From: Massospora cicadina
Lineage: Eukaryota; Entomophthoromycota; Entomophthoromycetes; Entomophthorales; Entomophthoraceae
Direction of reading: 5' to 3'
DNA: 64,000 bases
NCBI GenBank assembly: GCA_022478985.1
Contig: JAKSZP010017481.1
Location: 19,813 to 83,812, forward strand
The notes under the pieces are model-generated. The model did not search any database, had not been told where the DNA came from, and saw nothing but the letters and a program-made list of their open reading frames with translations. Both the position numbers and the translations under genes were made by a program. This document shows, piece by piece, positions 43,461-56,049 of this stretch. Positions within the stretch are counted from its first letter, which is position 1, and each line of letters starts with the position of its first letter.

Positions 43461-46400
43461 CACGCAGGTACAAGCAGGTCAGAGCTCCATATAATCAAAT
43501 AAAGAATCTCAGAATACTTAGAGGATAAAAGAATTGGACTCCTTTGGGATTGAAGCCAAGCAGCAAATGCACAATTGCATTGTGAGAAAACTTGATTTGA
43601 TTTAAATTGAATTCTATTTTGGCTTCCCTATTCCTCAAATACTAAGAAATTTTATATGGGTATATCATTAATGTAACATCTTTCATATAATCTTCCTTTA
43701 CAATTCTAATTTTATATGGCACTAATAACACCAAATATATCTTCATTTTTATAAAGTTTGGACTTAGTTTTTGTTTTCAGAAGAGGTTGAGATAGTTCTA
43801 ATAAACTTTAGATTAGAAATCATTATGTACAATCCAAGGATTCACCATGGCTAGACAATCTTGGAAAAATAAAAAAGTTCTATGTAAGCAAGAAATAGAC
43901 TATTAAATCACCTGATGGTGCACCATGTGAACAAACTTTAGTTTATTGACAGTGGCACAACCCCAACATCAGCACCACCTGAGCAAATGGGCTGCCTTGG
44001 CAATACTACCATTGAGGGTCGTGCTGTACCCCAATTAGGCCTAAATTCATAATTTATATTATAAAAACAAACCTAAATTTAAAGATACTGAATTTAGCAT
44101 GACTTTTATATTTGTGAATATGAAAAATCAATGCCCATTTTCATCCATAATATTTTCATTACTATAGAAGCCATTGCCCTAATAAAAATCAGTAACAGTC
44201 TTCTTTGTTCCAACCAGACCTTTACTGATAATAACCCAACATCAGTCCAAGTCTTGTTTGAAATCAGGGAGATTGTTCAACTTATCAGCTTTTTAGATTT
44301 AGCACCCTCTCCTTGCTTTTGCAGTCCACACTGATGACATTCATGAGTCATGACAATTCTTATTTCTGATTCAGAAAGAGAATTTTATCTATTTTTAATC
44401 TAAACATGGTTAGCGCCTATCATTCACTAAGCCCTTAATCTATCCATATTTTCCTCTGAGTTTTTTGGTACTTTATATAGTACCAGTGATTTACTTGTAA
44501 AATTAATTTTTACACTTTACCTTAGTTTTAAGCTGTTTTAGTTAAATTTAATATCAATTGGAACCTCTGAGCCTCTTTCAAGCCATGTTATAAAAATCAA
44601 CTTTTAGGACAACAAAAATCTAAAGCAATTAGGTTAAGCCCTCACTAGAATGTTTACTCTAGAAAGCTTTGAAGGACTGACCTTCAGTCCACTAAGTCCA
44701 ACATATGGGTACATTGTCAGTATGTGACTAATTAAGAAAAGAATGATCTTTCAGTCATGGTGGCTTAGGACCCAGTGAATGGCCCAGAATCTAATGACAT
44801 AGTAAAAAAATCTATCTAAGTAGGGGATTCTAGTTATCATAAGGGAAACAATGGTTTGTTAATCTATAAAAGGCCCCCAAAAAGGCGGAGGTCTGTTATG
44901 AAGACAACCTCATATCTTGCTTGGCACCCCCAGAGGTGGAAGAGGCAATGAGGAGGAAAATACCACAGTTATCAGCTATTTCATGCCTTTAGTAGGATCA
45001 ACAGTGCGCATAGTCTTAAACAGATTAGCCGTCAGAAGTTGAATTAAGAGGGGTTTCCGCATTATCATTGTCATAAAGAGTTAAAGGACCATATGAGCAA
45101 ATCATCCACAACAGGATAATAGATATCATGGTTGACAGGAAGGCACTCCTCATCCAGTTGTTTCAGTTATCATGAAACATAGGTAAACTGCGGTGGTATC
45201 TGCAGACAGCAACAGTAAAACATTTCTGGTAACAATTTTTTATCATAAGTGGCATACTAAAGAAAGAAATTAATGATAAACCCTATGAGGGCTGCCACCT
45301 TTTGAATAAAAGGTGGGAAATGGGAAGGAGGTGATGATGAGCCAAAGTGTGCCAAGCAGATGATCATTAATTGGATCTGATAAGATCCTAAAACCTTTTC
45401 AGGGGCTTATTCAGGTCATTAAGCATGCCATTTGATCCATCAGATAAGCAAGTGATGCGGCCAGGAGAATATGGAAGGATGGGATAATTATGAGGATGCT
45501 TCAGAACTATTAGATTTTGAAAGTATCATGCAAACAAACCCTCATAGAGGCCTGGGATGGATCTGGATTGGGAAGGTCAGTATCAAGCAAACCATCCATT
45601 GTAATAGGATTCTCTAGACAAAATCTGAACATGTTTGGGTGATCTGAGTCGGAAATCATGATAATGTTGGTAGCTTCAGGTAAGCTAATCTAATCTGCAT
45701 AGGTTTGGCCCTGGTCGGCGCGTTGATTGGGAAAATCAGGTTGGTAACTACTAAATCTGCTGTTACTAGAAGGCGCCCATTGACTGGGTTTCGTATTCAC
45801 AAATCTCCTTTTTCTTACTTAATAGAGTAGGACTAGAGAGAGTGTGTAGAAGGGTATGAATCTTACATTTGAAGGCTCTGAATTAACGCTCATTTATCAA
45901 ATGGGTGAATCATCTTTTTTGTCCAAGAAAGTGCTTAGTGAATTGACCCTTCTTTGATCTGAATGGGTGTTTGGCGCGGTCCAAATGGAGGGGTTGTCCT
46001 TCAGGACTTACAACTATATGGAGATAGCTCAAATACCTAAAAAATTTATTAGCTTAATTATCATCACATTCTATGAGTGATCAAAGCACTCATTCCCAAT
46101 TAGTGAGTAGCACTATAAGAATAATTGATCATCCATCACTTCACTTTATGACTAAAACGTTTTCAAGTTTAAGTTTTATACTTAGTTACTTTAATTTTAA
46201 AAGGGTTTTCTTACCCTGCTAGCTTTTAAATTGCAGATGGTGGTGGTTTAATGCTTGCGAATAAGGCTGCTTGTGCTAACAAGAAACCTTTATGGACCCT
46301 AGATGTTCTTGGATGGCATAAATCTAATTCAAAATCATCTCTCCAATTTTATCATAGCTTTTTCTTACAGTTTACAACTTACAAAAACATTCTTTCAACT

Positions 46401-48153
46401 AAGCTAAAATATGCTTTAACGCCCATCTTTCTAAATCAACTGCTTGTGAACCCTAGCTAGACTTCTTTTTTTATTTGCAGTTATTACCTCTTCACAGGTC
46501 ACTTTCCAATGCCATACATCTCTTTCCCTTTTTTATCTCGTTGCTGCCAATTATCTTATCCCAGAGTTCAGTTCATCTTGTCTATCTGGTCTGTGAAGCA
46601 CAGCTAGATGCAAGCGACCTGAAAACATTACTCTGTACTATACCAATAGGCCACTCCTGCTTTGTTGCAAACCTGTGTAAATGGCTTTGCGTAAGCCTTG
46701 AATTTGGCTTGGTTGACCAACCAAATTGCAACCTGTGGTAAAATGGTTATAAAACTTACTATATAAGTGAGCACTCTCATTTAATCTCTGGAGGGAATTA
46801 TATATGTTCATCCCACCATTGAAACTTCAAACATGCATTATCTATCTTTGGTAGTCTCATCAACCATATACCATCTACTATCAAAGTTATTTTATTATGA
46901 AAATACCAAGATCAAATTTGCCTACTCTGAAGTTGGTTATATTGCTTATTGGTGCCTACATTATAGCCCTTTAATCCACTATGAGCTTTTATATACCTTA
47001 AATAATAACTTTTCTATCTTTTATAAAACTTTTGGTATCAATATTGGTAGCCTTGCTTATAGCTTCTTGTGGGTTTTTACAGGGCCAATGTCTATTTAAG
47101 CTAAAGATGTACTATAATTTGATAACCATGTATTATCTTAAATTATACTATAATTAGCTTTAATGAGTTTTAGCAATGTAGTTTCTATGATACCAAATCT
47201 TGAAATTTAATTTTTACTATTACCCAAGATCCCTTCAAAAGGCACAACTAGATATAATCTTTACAATCAGTTATGCCTTTTAGGTACACTTATGCCTCTG
47301 AAGAACCCAGACTCATTTGCGCACCGTTTATAGGTAAAGGAGGGTGTTTATGATTATAATGAGATTTTTCTTATAGGGGTGATGTTTATAAAACTTAGTT
47401 TTTCGCAGATAGTTATCTGAGGTCAGAGGACCATGTATATTACATATCATTTATATGAGGTAGGAGGACTGTGTTTATTGCATATAGTGATACTTTTAAA
47501 AATTATAAACTGTGATGGAAGGTAGCTACAATTAGTCAAGAGTTTTTTACAACCTTATTTTATAGGTCTACTAGCATCCAGATACCCATGCTTCGCTATG
47601 GTGGTTACAGTTTATAAGATATTTTAATCATTATTTTAGATTTTATAATATGATAACAACCAACCACATGGCCAAACCCATTGAACTTATCAATTTAACT
47701 AAAATTACTTCACTCAGTCCAGACTAAAACAACTGAAACTATTAAAACAACCAAATAATAGTGGTATTACCTGTTATTGCTCAGGTTTAACAAAAAGGTT
47801 ATATAAAAATAGCTATATTATATTATATATTTATTTTATAAATAGAAGAAGTATTACTTGGTTTTACTCATGTTTAATAAACAGTTGATTTAAATTGAGT
47901 ATCTTGGATTTTATATCATAGATAACCATTAAACTCCTTAGCTAAAACCACAACACACCAATACAAATATCAACAACTACTTGGTAAAACCAAACAAAAC
48001 TTATAAAAACAACCAAAAACCACCAACAACTTACCAAACAAGTTAACTTTATCAACCTAACCAATCACTAATGCTTACTAAAGCCATCAACTGCTTGGCA
48101 AAACCATTTAAAATATCAAAACAACTGAAACTTAAACTGCTCATTCATAAAAA
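43461..48153. other. 4.7 kb AT-rich DNA without recognised features
   Basis: No gypsy, LINE or SINE motif, no LTR pair and no open frame with a recognisable domain on either strand. Frames of 60-90 codons at 46251-47099 are AT-rich and have no supporting pattern. It may be very old repeat or intergenic DNA. 47640-48150 is especially rich in AACCA and AAAC words. Confidence 0.5.
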
Positions 48154-48229
48154 TATATTGATTACTATCTTTTTTTTTAGTACTAGATGGTCCCAACCCA
48201 AGGGGGGGGATTCATCGATGTTTATTGAA

Positions 48230-49393
48230 TTACGCCTGGGCTCCTAAGAGCCTGAGGCGAGGGAAGGGGAGGGAGGAGGCATCGAGAAAGGGAGGGGGGT
48301 TTGCGCGCCAGAGCCATGCTGCAGTGACAACTGAGCGGGGGAGGGTTGGCGACATAGTGCAGACCTTCAGGGCCATCTCAAAGTGTACCTGAAAGTGGGT
48401 GATCATGTGTGGAAGGGTCCACACCTGCTGGTCAAAGGCAGCACGAAGGAAGGAGTTATGGATGGTCCAGATGGCTGTGGCATAGGCGAGGACACGGAGG
48501 GGTCGGTGGCAACCAGGCAATGTCTGCTCAAACATGAGGTCTTGCACAGGGTGTCCAGACCAGGGCTGAGCATGGAGGAGCGCGCGGGCCTTTGGCCAAA
48601 ATGCGGCGACACCTGGACAGGTGAAAAAACGATGGAGGTGGGAGTCAATAGGCTCCACACAGCGGGGGCAGCTTTGGTGCTGGAAGGTAGGGCCAGTCCG
48701 GTCCCCTGTCCTGTATGAACAGTGGAGCACTCTCCATAAGGTGTTGGACACCTTTGCTGACAGGATGGGGTGATAGACGTCCTTCCACAATTCCTTAAGG
48801 TCAAATCTCATGGAGGGAGGGAGGAGCTCAAGGAGTCTTGGGCGGATGGGAGGACGATCTTGGGGGTTGAGGCGAGTTGTGACAACTTGTCCATTGTGCA
48901 CAATTGCATGGCGACGTGGGCTGAGGCCAGGGCCTTCCCTTATGTATGGGAAGGCATGGTGGATCCGAGCGCCTACTCGTTTCAGGGCAAGGAGAGCCTG
49001 GTTCCAGTAGGGGGATGAGGATGGTTTTAGGCGATGGCCTGGGTGGTTTGTGAGCCACTCCCCTAATGAGGTCAGAGATGCTCTAGGAAGACCCAGAGCT
49101 GCTGACACTGACTGGCGGAGGGCGGGCGCCCATTGGGGCATGGGGGTCGCGTCCCAGCAGACAATCGGCCATAGGAACTTCAGGAAGATTGTGGTGGCGT
49201 GGGATCGCGTGTCCAGAAGCCCTAGGCCCCCTTCATTGCAGGGTCGGGCAATGGTTGAGAGGGCTATTGGTGGATGGTTTGAGCCCCAGATCCAACAGCG
49301 GAGGAGTACATTGAGCCGCGTATAAAAGGCATCTGTGAATGGGCAGACGTGCGCTAGGAACCAGACTTTGGAGAGGAGGAACACATTGGCCAT
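48230..49393 (-). pseudogene. LINE-X ORF2 C-terminus with zinc finger
   Basis: 387 uninterrupted codons, the end of ORF2. It begins in the RT thumb-downstream region (ANVFLLSKVWFLAHVCPF), then GGLGLLDTRSHATTIFLKFL, ALWRVLHCSYRTGDR-like sequence and SCPRCVEPIDSHLHRFFTCP, a C-x2-C-x8-H-x4-C finger (about 48690-48620 on the plus strand). The protein ends about 50 bp before the A-tail, so the 3' UTR is very short. Homologous to the LINE-Y C-terminus. The ATG at 49393 is internal to ORF2, not a start. Confidence 0.9.
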
Positions 49394-50600
49394 CAGAGCT
49401 CGACCCTGGGGGTGATGTGCCGCCGGTTCCAGCTGGCAATCCTGGAGTTAACTGCTGCAAGGAGCAAGTCCTCATTGTCTTTTAGCGCAACTCCTTGTTG
49501 GTTGGTGAGAACGCCCAGGTGACGGAAGGTACCGCGCTCAGGTTCAATACCAAATGGTGGGGGGAAGGTGGGGGAGCCGACCTGTACAACTGTTGTCTTG
49601 GAGGTGTTGACCATGGCGTTGGACGCCTTGGTGTACCTCTCAATGGTCACAGCAGCGAGGGCAACATCCCCAGGGCAGCCAAATGCAATGGCAGTGTCAT
49701 CTGCAAATGCCATGGTGCGTGTGGGGGCTTTACCTGGGACCAGAATCCCTGTTAGCTTGTCCTGTAAGGAGGCCAAGAGGGGGTCAAGGGTGATGTTAAA
49801 AAGGATAGGGCTCAGGGATCCTGCCGGAGACCTTGTCCAACTGGTACTGCCACTGTAAAACCCATTGGCGCCAGGACTCTGTGTGGAGCTGGTCATAGAG
49901 CGATGATATCCAGCGCCTAGCTGCGGGTGGGAGATGGAAGCGGGCCAGGGAAGCATCAATATACTTCCAGGCTACCCGATCATATGCTTTCTCCATATCA
50001 GAAGAGCCACAAAGCCATTCACCTTACGAGAGTTAGCAGTCAAAGTCACGTGAAGGTCATTATAGTTGTCCCATACGACCTCCCCGGAATAAAACCGTAC
50101 TGGGATGGAGAGGCGAGGTGACACCCATTTGGTGATGCGGTTGGCCAGAAGCTTCGTGAAGAGCTTGTGGTCTGTGTTGATCAACGCTATGGGGCGCCAG
50201 TTCGCCAGGTTCTCACGGTCTGACTTCTTGTGAATGAGGGTCTTGATTGAGCCTCTGGAGTCGGGGAGGACCTCGCCATTCACCAAGAGTGCAGCGAAGA
50301 GGTCGCGGAGGGTTCTGGCTATCACTGCAGGTTCCAGAAGGTACACCTCAAAGGGTATTCCGTCTGGGCCTGGGGCTTTAAGCCGTGGGGATTTCAGAAG
50401 GGTTTCCATCACCTCCTGGATGGAAATAGGCGCCAGTAGAGCCTCATCAGCCCGTGGGTCAATGGGCGGCTCTGGAGCCCGCCACAGGAAGTCTTGGATG
50501 TCCGATGGGTCCACCTGGGTGGCATGGAAGAGGCTGGAGTAGAAGCGGTGTAGTTCCTGCGTGAATTCCTCCTTATCTGAAGTGGTTGTAGTGCCAATCT
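49393..50600 (-). pseudogene. LINE-X ORF2 reverse transcriptase
   Basis: Minus-strand frames 50919-49972, 49996-49796 and 49959-49393. Motifs in order: RLKAPGPDGIPFEVYLLEPA, LANWRPIALINTDHKLFTKL, a damaged FIPGRS region (about 50090-50060, frameshift), MEKAYDRVAWKYID (catalytic Asp, 49996), SLSPILFNITLDPLLASL, MAFADDTAIAFGCPGD (catalytic pair F-A-D-D). At least three frameshifts, at about 50080, 49985 and 49850. Confidence 0.9.
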
Positions 50601-50624
50601 TCAGTGCAGTAATATCCTGCGCTG

Positions 50625-51770
50625 TTGACCGGGCTTTCTGTTTCTGAAAGAAGAAGCGGGTGGGCGTTCCCATTGAGCATAGTAACGAGATGTTGTAAAG
50701 TTTGCTGCCCGTTCTTCCTGCAGTGTGAGCTCCAAGCGGAGTGCTTCCTGCGCCGCTTCCCAGTCTTCCAACCATCTGGGAGAGGGCGAAGGCTGGCAGT
50801 TTCGCTCTAGATGTCTGATTCTGGCTTCCGCCCTTTTGACTCTGGCGCGAGCTGCAGTCATCTGGGCTTTGGCACAGTTGTAAGCAACGCGGGTGATGCC
50901 CTCCTTGGTCACTGCCCATCTAGCCTTGTGGTCAAGCAGGTGGGGTGAGGGGGAGGGAGAGTCTCCCGGATGGTCATAGACAGCTTCTCCTTAGTGAAGG
51001 GGTTGTTGAGAAGAGCTGGGCAAACCCTAGGCCAGAACCTACGCGACGGTCTAAGTGTGGTGGTGAGGACAACGGTGAGTGACCTGTGATCACTCAGATG
51101 GTTGTCACGAGAGATGGGAGAGGAGACGCGGCCATTAGCAGGGGGCCAATCAGTGCCATATCTATGCGTGACGCTGACTGGAAAGCTCCTCCATCATACT
51201 GGATCCTAGTCATGCAACCTAGGCCAGACGCGGAGGGTGGAAAGCATCTATAAAGCCACTCAGGCGAAGGAAATCCTGAGGCGACTTGATCCAGGGCGTT
51301 CCTTTGCTGCAGGGGGGTAAGAGTCACGGACGCGACTTATGGTTGTGTTGAAATCTCCAAGAGAACTGTATTCCGTGGGAGATTGAGTTGGAGGAGCTCT
51401 TCCAAGAGCCGATTTTGCTCCTGACCTGCATTAGGCAGGTAGATGCTTGCAGCGAAGAAGGAGAAGTCAGGGTGAGTTTGGCCAGTATGAGGCGGCCACC
51501 TAGATATTGTGGAAAGAATGGGTTTTAACTTTTGGGATTCAAAAACAATAAGGGCGGCATGGTTTGTCCAGAAGGAGTTGCCTCCAAACTGTTCATTCCA
51601 TGCAGATTGTTCGTGGGGGAGGATATGGGGCTCCTGGACAGCAGCGATGTCAATTTGTGCTGACCTGAAGTTTCAGGAGAGGCGGGCTCTCCGCTTAAAG
51701 TCCTGCAACCCATTTGCGTTGATGGATTGCAGGGCCAGGGTGCTGCCATGGGGACTCATAGCTGTTCCCC
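50625..51770 (-). pseudogene. LINE-X ORF2 endonuclease and linker
   Basis: From ATG at about 51760 the minus strand reads STLALQSINANGLQDFKRRA, a TGA stop, then AQIDIAAVQEPHILPHEQSA with the catalytic Glu. LGDFNTTISRVRDS (about 51357-51316) and SRDNHLSDHRSLTVVLTT (about 51108-51055) give the GDFN and SDH motifs. The linker to RT follows (RVKRAEARIRHLERN). A TGA at about 51677 and later frameshifts break the frame. Second, nearly identical copy at 62677-64000. Confidence 0.9.
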
Positions 51771-51919
51771 TCCATGTCCTGGGGGCTGCCAGCGCTTAAA
51801 CCTGCTGCTGTGGCGGCTAGTTTTGAGTCCTTTAACTTGACTATTAGCTGCAATCCGTGAGGAGCGTCGAGGGTTCTGAGGGAAGGAGAGGGTGGGGGCG
51901 GAGGACCCAGTAAGCCAGC

Positions 51920-53330
51920 CTAGGATGCTGCCCCCGCTCCGTTGCAGGGGAAGACCTGAGGGTGCTCAATGGTGACCTCCGCGGTGTCCCCATTTGATGA
52001 GTCTGAGTCCATATTCACTTCCTCCAACACTGCAAAGGATCCGCGCGAAATGGACTGTGGGGTTGGGGTAGGACTCTTTGAGGTGGCACTTCTACTGCAG
52101 GCCGCGAGTCCAGTGCTGGTGGGCATAGCTCCATTGGGAGCTGAGGGCTGATGTGATAAATCGCTGGTGGGGGTTGGGGGTGGGGTGGAGCCCTGAGTGG
52201 GGGTGGCTGACGAGGGCACCCTGTGGAGAGATGCCTTGTGCTTGGTGAGAGAGGGAGTTGACTCTGGGAGATTGGAGGGGGTGCCCATTGGAAGGGGGGC
52301 ATGAGCGCCGAAGGTATCCCACACCAATAGTGGGATTAGCTGTTTCAACTGCTAGGCGTAAGGCCTCAGGGGACAGGTCTTAAACGGGAACCCATTGTGT
52401 GGGTTGTGGAATTGCTGCTGCAGCCATGTGGGATCGTTTTTGGCCTGGTTTAGGCCCCTGGGTGGTGGCTAAGAGGGCTTGTTTTCGAGCTGTGCAGCCA
52501 CTCATACAAGTGTCCAAGGGCGTTACACCATGAACACCGGGGGCGCCTGATCAGGGTCGACAAAAAAGATCTCAGGGCATGCCCCAACTACCGCCACACG
52601 AGGAATAACCTCAATGTTGCGGGATACAGTGGGGGAGGGGATGAACGACGCCCTAGCAGTGCGAGCTCTTTGAGTGGGAGCATAGTAAGAGGGGACGCTA
52701 AAGTCCACTGAAAGAACAGACCCAAACTCCATTAAACCACGATGGAGTGCCAGTTTAAGAGACTCAGGATCAACAGTCGTTGGTAGGCTGGAAAAAAGTA
52801 ACCCATGAAATTTTTCTCCAGGTGAGAGCATGTGCGGGAGATGCGAAGAGATCCGCGTGGAATAATGACCTGGAGGGTGGCAGCATGGTCAGCAGGCAGC
52901 TTCAGTGAAGCCCACATCGATGTAGTGGCCCTCCACTGATTCATGGATGGTGGTGTTAATAGGGAATGTCTCCGCAATCGCTGCAAAGTATGAGAAGTAA
53001 TCCTCTGTATAGAATTCAACAGGGTTATGCCCATAATAAAGGCGAATTGCGTGGGAGAGGGTTGAGCGAGGTAGAGCTTTTTGCGCTCTAGTTTCGGCCC
53101 ATTTCTTCTTAACATCGGCAATAAACGCCACTTCACGGGGATCAGCTTTGGGTAGCGTTGGTGCCAGAGGTTTTTGCCACGCCCCAGTGGCTCCTTTGGT
53201 ACGTTTGTGTTTGCTTTGGGCTGCAATTGCAGGTTGAGTGTGAGCTGGTGGTTTGGACAAGTTTGCGGAGTTCCCTTGTTTCTGGAATGTTACAGCAGTT
53301 GCTGGCGTCATATTAAATTGAGGGGCGGTT
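51920..53330 (-). pseudogene. LINE-X ORF1, C-terminal part with knuckle
   Basis: Frames 53311-52889, 53226-52732, 52831-52523 and 52348-51920 are pieces of one protein. KKKWAETRAQKALPRSTLSH and DYFSYFAAIAETFPINTTIH lead to an RRM-like part (FHGLLFSSLPTTVDPESLKL). C-S-W-C-N-A-L-G-H-L-Y-E-W at about 52541-52500 is a CCHC knuckle with the last Cys shifted out of frame. A Pro/Ser-rich tail ends at about 51920, 160 bp before ORF2. Confidence 0.75.
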
Positions 53331-53332
53331 TG

Positions 53333-54088
53333 TTGGGCCTCGCTAAATTGGGGAGGCCCATCCAGATTGGAATTAACTCCAGCCAGTTGGGAGGAGGGTT
53401 ATGTTTCATCACCATCCCAATCTATTTGGGTAAATTCAGCCCGAGTATTTGCTGTGATTTTGTGGGCAAAACTCACTGGCTGATTGGTGAATTGGTCGTT
53501 TTCAGCATATTGAGATAAAGTGCCAACTTGAGAAGTGCCAATTATGGGGTTTAAATGGGACGGGTGAGATTGGAACTGGTGTGAAGTTCCAAAATCTGAA
53601 CCATTTAAATCCCCATTGGGAAGAGTAGATTGTCCCAATTTGGTGCTTAGTGAACCAGAATGTGCGGCTAATCCAACCTTACATCCGAGGGTTTGGGGGC
53701 CAGGTGATTGTTGGGCCTCACTAAATTGGGGAGTCCCATCCAGATTGGAATTAACTCCAGCCAATTGGGAGGAGGGAGATGTTTCATCACCATCCCAATC
53801 TATTTGGGTAAATTCAGCCCGAGTGTTTGCTGTGATTTCGTGGGCAAAACTCATTGGCTGATTAGTGAATTGGTCGTTTTCAGCATATTGCGATAAAGTG
53901 CCGACTTGAGAAGTGCCAATTATGGGGTTTAAATGGGACGGGTGAGATTGGAACTGGTGTGAAGTTCCAAAATCTGAACCATTTGAATCCTCATTGGGAA
54001 GAGTAGATTGTCCCAATTTGGTTCTTAGTGAACCAGAATGTGCGGCTAATCCAACCTTACATCTGAGGATTTGGGGGCCAGGTAGCTG
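53333..54088 (-). repeat. 378-bp tandem duplication in LINE-X ORF1
   Basis: Two units, 53333-53710 and 53711-54088, 378 bp each (126 codons, frame-preserving), highly similar with scattered substitutions. TTGGGCCTC at 53333 and 53711 and TTGGGGGCCAGGT at 53694 and 54072 mark the unit ends. Confidence 0.9.
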
Positions 54089-54505
54089 GGTATCGCCCCT
54101 CATGGAGGGAGCCAGAAACACGGCGTCAGCAATAATAGATGGGGCTGAATTAGCTGACACAATGGGGGAGGTGAATGTCTGGATGGGCTGAGTTGCATTC
54201 AACTGAGCAGACGCCATTAAAACAGCGTGGGTGATGGCCTCCTTGGTTGGAGGGGGCCCAGCGGGTTGGTGGGAGGCAGCACACACAGAGCTGTTAGGCG
54301 TGCAGGTTGCAGAAGTGCGATCAGGTGAACTGGCGCTAGTTGGAGTAGCTCCAGGTTGGGGGGTGGTGCCTGCTTTCATGGCTGCTGCTTGAGAGCGGGT
54401 GATTCTGGTTGACCCTGAGGTGGGTAACCGAGGGTTGCTTCGTTTGGGGGTGTTGCTGGCTCGTTTGGCATAGCCTGCGGGTTCTTTTGCGGGGTTTCCC
54501 GCCAT
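53399..54505 (-). pseudogene. LINE-X ORF1, N-terminal part
   Basis: 368 codons from ATG 54505: MAGNPAKEPAGYAKRASNT, a basic, low-complexity N-terminus, then two copies of a 126-residue module (PQILRCKVGLAAHSGSL and NPIIGTSQVGTLSQYAEND). The frame stops at 53399 where one copy of the module has TAA instead of the TCT codon of the other, so translation would continue in the ancestor into 53330. The start is credible: it lies about 100 bp from the element's 5' end and follows no earlier ATG in frame. Confidence 0.8.
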
Positions 54506-54627
54506 ATTTGCTAATAGTTTTCGTAAATCTCTTTAGTGGAGCTAAATTTCAGGCTGAATTGATTTTCGAAAAGTGATGCTTAGCAGAAAGAGATTATATT
54601 AGCAACCTTATATTGATTACTATCTTT

Positions 54628-55255
54628 AACATATAAAAATTTCATTTCTTACATATATAACTTCGTTTATTTTGAAAATAGAGGTTGCACTAACTCAGAA
54701 ACTCATGCAGGCGTGCACAAAACTCATCAGATTTTTATCACAAATGGATTAATGGTATAGAAACGCATATAATACAAAGAAACAAAGAAACAAAAAATAA
54801 TTTATGCTTATCTTTAACTCACAATCTTATTTGTGCTGAAATCTTGCATCCTTCAATTAACACACTTCCTGGCATAACCTATTGTTATATTTTGCACAGT
54901 TACTAAGGTCAGGTGACAGTACAATATTCCACCATGTTTTATGTATCATCAGTAGGAGGTACATTAAGGGGGAATTTAAGGGTGTGTGGTGAAATTTGAA
55001 AATCAGCAAAATGCCTATGCTGGGGTTTTTAAGGTTCAGATGAAAAATCTGGATAGCTATTTTGTGAACATCCCACAAGAGGGGTGGAAATTGGGGGTGC
55101 GGAGGTATAAAACTAAAATATAAAATAAAAAAATTAAAAAAAATGTGGTACAGGAGTTTACTAATTAAACTTATACAATATATGTTATAGTATAGTAATA
55201 ATGCAGGAATATTATAATTGAAACTTTAATTATATTCATAATAATATACTAAAAT
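54628..55255. other. AT-rich DNA, no feature
   Basis: Continuation of the DNA into which LINE-X inserted. No domain, RNA gene or repeat end recognised. Confidence 0.5.
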
Positions 55256-55532
55256 GAGGAGGATACCACAGTGGTGGAACATGGACCCTCTACCACTACC
55301 TCCCCATGTTTGATCCTGGCAGATGAACTTTGGGTAGGGGATGATTATGACTGTGTTGGCGTTGTGCACCAATGCCCTGGACTTAGATAGCAAATAGCAA
55401 AGGCGGTCCATGGAGTTCCTGGCTTATCATATGCCGCACATGGAGGTTTTCCAGATTTATCCTCCTTTCCCATTTATTTAAATCCCCTTTATTGGTGCAG
55501 TATCATCCCAAGGTCAGCCCACTTTCAAATAA
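55256..55532 (+). mobile_element. tRNA-derived SINE, copy 3
   Basis: GAGGAGGATACCACAGTGGTGG (A-box region), ATGTTTGATCCTGG (B-box region), then the common body TGTTGGCGTTGTGCACCAAT, CAAAGGCGGTCCATGGAG, and the tail AAGGTCAGCCCACTTTCAAA. Flanks are ATAATAATATA-type low-complexity sequence on both sides, so the target duplication is likely but not certain. Confidence 0.8.
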
Positions 55533-55663
55533 GATTTTAAAAATTTCAAAGTTCTTAATAATAATATAATAAAACATATATAATGCAAAGATATGATAAA
55601 AAAATAATGCGCAAGTTAACTAATTAAACTTAAGCAATGTATGATAATATTTTCTAGGGTATG

Positions 55664-56004
55664 TGTCAGAATTTCACTGGACTCTCTTGTCTTTGGAGAT
55701 TCTACTCCATCAATTCCCCCAGCTTCAAAGGAAGGGGAGCTTAATTTATCTTAATCCATCAATGTTAACAAGAATGATAAGCCTCATCCCAATCAATTGA
55801 TTAAAGATATAATCACACAATGATTAATCAGCACTGATAGATTTCAAACCAAATCAAAACCTATAATTATTTATCATTTTGTTAATAAAGATTAGGTGAG
55901 TTTTAGCCTATTTCCACTTTAATTTATCACTTTTTGGAGAATCCGCTCAACGTAACTTTGAGAGAAAACCTGCCCCATTGGAAGTGTAATTTAAAACTTC
56001 CAGA
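55664..56004 (+). repeat. 5' LTR of gypsy B1
   Basis: 341 bp, TGTCAGAATTTCACTGG to AAAACTTCCAGA. Preceded by GTATG. Pairs with 61695-62037 along its full length. Confidence 0.95.
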
Positions 56005-56049
56005 GTTGTGCTCACTACAGGGGATACTCTGGTTAGGAACCATGAACAC

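Larger units (their letters stand above)
48173..54608 (-). mobile_element. LINE-X, near full-length non-LTR retrotransposon
   Basis: About 6.4 kb on the minus strand, flanked by 19-bp duplications TATATTGATTACTATCTTT at 48154-48172 and 54609-54627. A-tail seen as T-run to 48178, then the tail AGTACTAGATGGTCCCAACC. ORF1 at 54505 to about 52500; ORF2 endonuclease about 51760-51050, RT about 50600-49400, C-terminus and zinc finger 49393-48230. Clearly more GC-rich than its surroundings. Damage is limited to a handful of stops and frameshifts, so it is younger than the gypsy elements. Confidence 0.95.

Noticed and set aside
43945..44040. F-I-D-S-G-T-T-P-T-S, resembling an aspartic protease active site
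   Set aside because: No other protease motif or neighbouring pol sequence is found, and a D-S-G triplet alone is too weak.
46251..47099. Three plus-strand frames of 69-88 codons in a row
   Set aside because: AT-rich, hydrophobic composition by chance, no domain, no shared frame and no promoter evidence; splitting by introns could not be shown.
48383..49858. Several plus-strand open frames of 60-110 codons
   Set aside because: They lie antisense to the well-supported LINE-X RT and C-terminus; the GC-rich sequence simply lacks stops.
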